Assembly (NCBI GenBank): GCA_022072205.1 | Contig: JAJVID010000155.1 | Coordinates: 1 to 47,498 of the forward strand | DNA from: Acidobacteriota bacterium | GTDB lineage: Bacteria > Acidobacteriota > Blastocatellia > RBC074 | DNA: 47,498 nt | Reading direction: 5' to 3' | Part shown: positions 44,758 to 47,498 of the stretch, one piece after another | Position numbering within the stretch: the stretch's first letter is position 1 | How the letters are laid out: each line of letters starts with the position of its first letter | Made by a program: the position numbers and the translations under genes | Notes under the pieces: generated by a model | Databases searched by the model: none | What the model saw: only the letters and a program-made list of their open reading frames with translations | Told to the model about the DNA's origin: nothing

Positions 44758-46904
44758 TGGCCCCTCCTTTCTTTTCAAGCGCCGCGAGCACGCGGTCGGG
44801 AGTCAACGGGATCGAGGGCACGCGCACGCCGATGGCGTTAGCCACGGCGTTTGAAATCGCCGCGCCGGGGGAAACCGTCGGCGGTTCGCCCACGCCGATC
44901 ACACCGCGTTCGTCGTAGCCTTTGCCGGTCATCATGTGGACTTTGAAGTTGCCGATGTCGGCCAATCCCGCGAGGCGGTAAAACTCCATGTTCGGGTTGA
45001 GCATCCTGCCGGTTTGCGCGTCCATAACCTTTTCTTCAAACAGCGCGAAGGTGACGCCCATGATCATCGCGCCGAAGACCTGGCTTTCGGCCGTCTTCAT
45101 ATCAATGATCAAGCCGCAATCCTGTACGGCGACGAAGTTGTTCATCTTGACGATGCCGGTTTCGATGTCCACCGAAACATCGGCCATCTGAACGCCGCCG
45201 ACGCCAGCGGTGGTCAGCGTCTCCTTGCCCGGATTCTTGCCGCGCGTGGTGAGCGGCTGCGTGCCGAGTTTCGCGCAAGCCTGTTTCCAGGTCATGCTGT
45301 TCGTCGGCTTGCCGATCTCCTGAATCTTGCCGCCGACTGCTTCGAGCTTGCCGGCAGTCGTGTTCATCGCGGGCGCGACTTTCTCAAACAAGGCGTTGAG
45401 AGCGTCAATGGACGCGCGGCGCGTCGAAGAGCTGACGCCGCCGACCGTTGTCGAACCGCCCGATCCGCTTGATACGGGATAGCGGTTGTCGCCGATGTGA
45501 ACTTTGACCGCGTCGAGCGGCAAGCCCAACGTGTCAGCCGCGACGATGGCCAGCACCGTGCGCGTGCCGACGCCGAGGTCCTGCGTGCCCATCTTCAATT
45601 CGACCGAGCCGTCGGGATGAATCGTCAGGTCGCAATCGCTGGCGTGTCCGCCGCCGCCCCAGGTGTGAAGCGAAAGGCCCAGGCCGCGTTTGACATATTT
45701 CGTGCTGCCCGGAGCGCCTTCGCCACGCGGGCGCCACATTTTTTTCCATTCGATCATCTCGGCGGCTTTCATCAATTCGTCGCGGTAGACGTTGGCGCGT
45801 GTGCCGGTCAGCGCGATGTTTTTCAGAAAGAGGTCGAGCGGATCCATCTTCAATTCGGCGGCCAGATCGTCAAACGCGCTCATCGTGATCAGACAAGCCT
45901 GCGGATGATTGGGCGCGCGCCAGGCTCGTTGCGGCCCGGTGTTGGTGCCGATGACTGAGAATTTCTCTTTCCTGTTTTCGACGCCCGCTCTGAAAACGTA
46001 GGGAAGCAATCCGGCGAAGCTGAAATTGCCGACGCCGCCCGATCCCCAGACTTCCGATTCCCAACCGGTGATCGAGCCGTCTTTCTTCGCCGCGACTTTG
46101 ACTTTGGCGAAGACCGAAGGCCGCGAACCGGCGACCATCAATTCGGAGTCGCGTTCGAGCATGAGCTTGATCGGCTTGCCGCCGGCCAGTTTGGAGAGCT
46201 TCGCCGCTTCGATGCCCCAGCGATCAACCGGAAATTTGCTGCCGAATCCGCCGCCGATGTGCTCCATCTTGAGGCGGACATTGCCGGCGGGAATTCCAAG
46301 AGCCTGCGCGAACTGCGGGCCGTTGGCCGAAACGGATTGCGTTGATTGATGAACCAGCAGGTTCTTGTCATCTTCCCATTCGGCGATCAGGCCGTGCGAT
46401 TCCAGACAGCAGTGCGTGATCACTTCGTTGCCGTAGGAGCCTTCAAACACGATGTCGGCTTCCTTGAAAGCTTTGGCGGGATCGCCCGCAGTCGCTTCGC
46501 TGGGCCTGCGGCGGTTGGCTTCGGGGATGGCGTCCCAGTTCTGTTCGTTGACGAAGTGCGGCAGTTTTTCGTATTGGATTTTGACGGCGCGCGCGGCGTC
46601 TTCGGCCTGCCCTTCGGTTTCGGCGGCCAGGACGACGATTTCATCGCCCGCCCACTGAATCTCAGCGCCGGGGCCTTGAATGATCTTGACAGCTTTCACG
46701 CCGGGCATTTTTTCGGCGACGCTCAGATCAATGCTGACGATCTTCGCGTGCGCGTGCGGCGAGCGCACGACTTTGCCGAAGAGCATCCCAGGGCGATTGA
46801 GATCGTAAGTGTATTTCGCCCGGCCTGAGACTTTGTCAGGGCCGTCGAGACGCTTGATGCGTTTGCCGATGTGCGAGCGTTTGCCTTCTTCAGGCCATTT
46901 GTAC

Positions 46905-46912
<8 letters not shown>
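44744..46912 (-). CDS. Xanthine dehydrogenase-family molybdopterin subunit (YagR-type)
   Basis: Large catalytic subunit holding the molybdenum cofactor, 722 residues. N-terminal IGKRIKRLDGPDKVSGRAKY and TYDLNRPGMLFGKVVRSPHA form the first aldehyde-oxidase domain. Mo-pterin loops follow: HCCLESHGLIAEW, MEHIGGGFGSKFPVDRWGIE, GPQRAWRAPNHPQACLITMS, GGGGHASDCDLTIHPDGSVE, MGTQDLGVGTRTVLAIVAAD, and the catalytic Glu in VIGVGEPPTVSPGAAISNAV. The substrate is likely an aromatic or aliphatic aldehyde, as for E. coli PaoABC (YagTSR), but this is inferred. It overlaps the Fe-S subunit gene by 8 nt and the FAD subunit gene by 14 nt, a tight operon. Confidence 0.95.

Positions 46913-47498
<586 letters not shown>

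Overview
The window is bacterial, GC-rich and densely coded. It most likely comes from an Acidobacteriota genome, possibly class Blastocatellia. This is inferred from a secreted VWA protein of the kind known as the acidobacterial VWFA-related domain, many small secreted proteins of unknown family, FG-GAP and TonB_C secreted proteins, a polyphosphate glucokinase, Uma2 proteins and many intergenic hairpin repeats. No rRNA, tRNA, phage, transposase or CRISPR was found. Both ends cut through genes.

Layout. Positions 1-5646 hold a GMC oxidoreductase (partial), an FG-GAP protein, a subclass B3 metallo-beta-lactamase, a DUF454 membrane protein and a secreted LIC_10091-like protein. Positions 5754-9059 hold polyphosphate glucokinase, a VapBC-type toxin-antitoxin pair, rsmI and a TonB_C protein. 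Positions 9063-13100 hold an ABC exporter, a NUDIX hydrolase, a CPBP protease and two small proteins. Positions 13436-18165 hold an M28 glutaminyl-cyclase-like protein coupled to accD, then two PLP-dependent ammonia-lyases flanking a Uma2 protein. Positions 18386-22833 hold a STAS protein, the VWA protein and three secreted proteins, two of them tandem paralogues. Positions 23258-30299 hold hydantoinase/oxoprolinase subunits A and B, unusually separated by a Tat-type protein, a second PIN toxin-antitoxin pair and a HEAT-repeat protein. Positions 30356-38076 hold an acidobacterial-type secreted protein, an orphan Flp pilin and the elongasome cluster mreB-mreC-mreD-mrdA-rodA. Positions 38447-41311 hold an RNase E/G whose S1 domain is split by about 470 disordered residues. 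Positions 41492-47498, all on the minus strand, hold a three-subunit xanthine-dehydrogenase-family molybdoenzyme followed by small secreted or Cys-rich proteins and an ArsC/Spx-family reductase.

The most striking observation is that last reductase (41492-41857, minus). Its CxxC motif appears as TGA-Thr-Thr-Cys, with TGA exactly where the catalytic cysteine belongs. Immediately downstream lies a hairpin whose loop and spacing fit a bacterial SECIS element. I read it as a selenocysteine (UxxC) ArsC-like protein that ordinary gene calling would truncate.

The second theme is a set of intergenic hairpins, several built from short (7-8 nt) tandem units arranged as inverted repeats. One copy lies in frame inside the hydantoinase B gene. 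Others fill the spacers before mreC and hyuB, apparently replacing their Shine-Dalgarno sequences. There is also a perfect 74-nt palindrome and a perfect 31-bp inverted repeat directly upstream of the beta-lactamase ribosome binding site.
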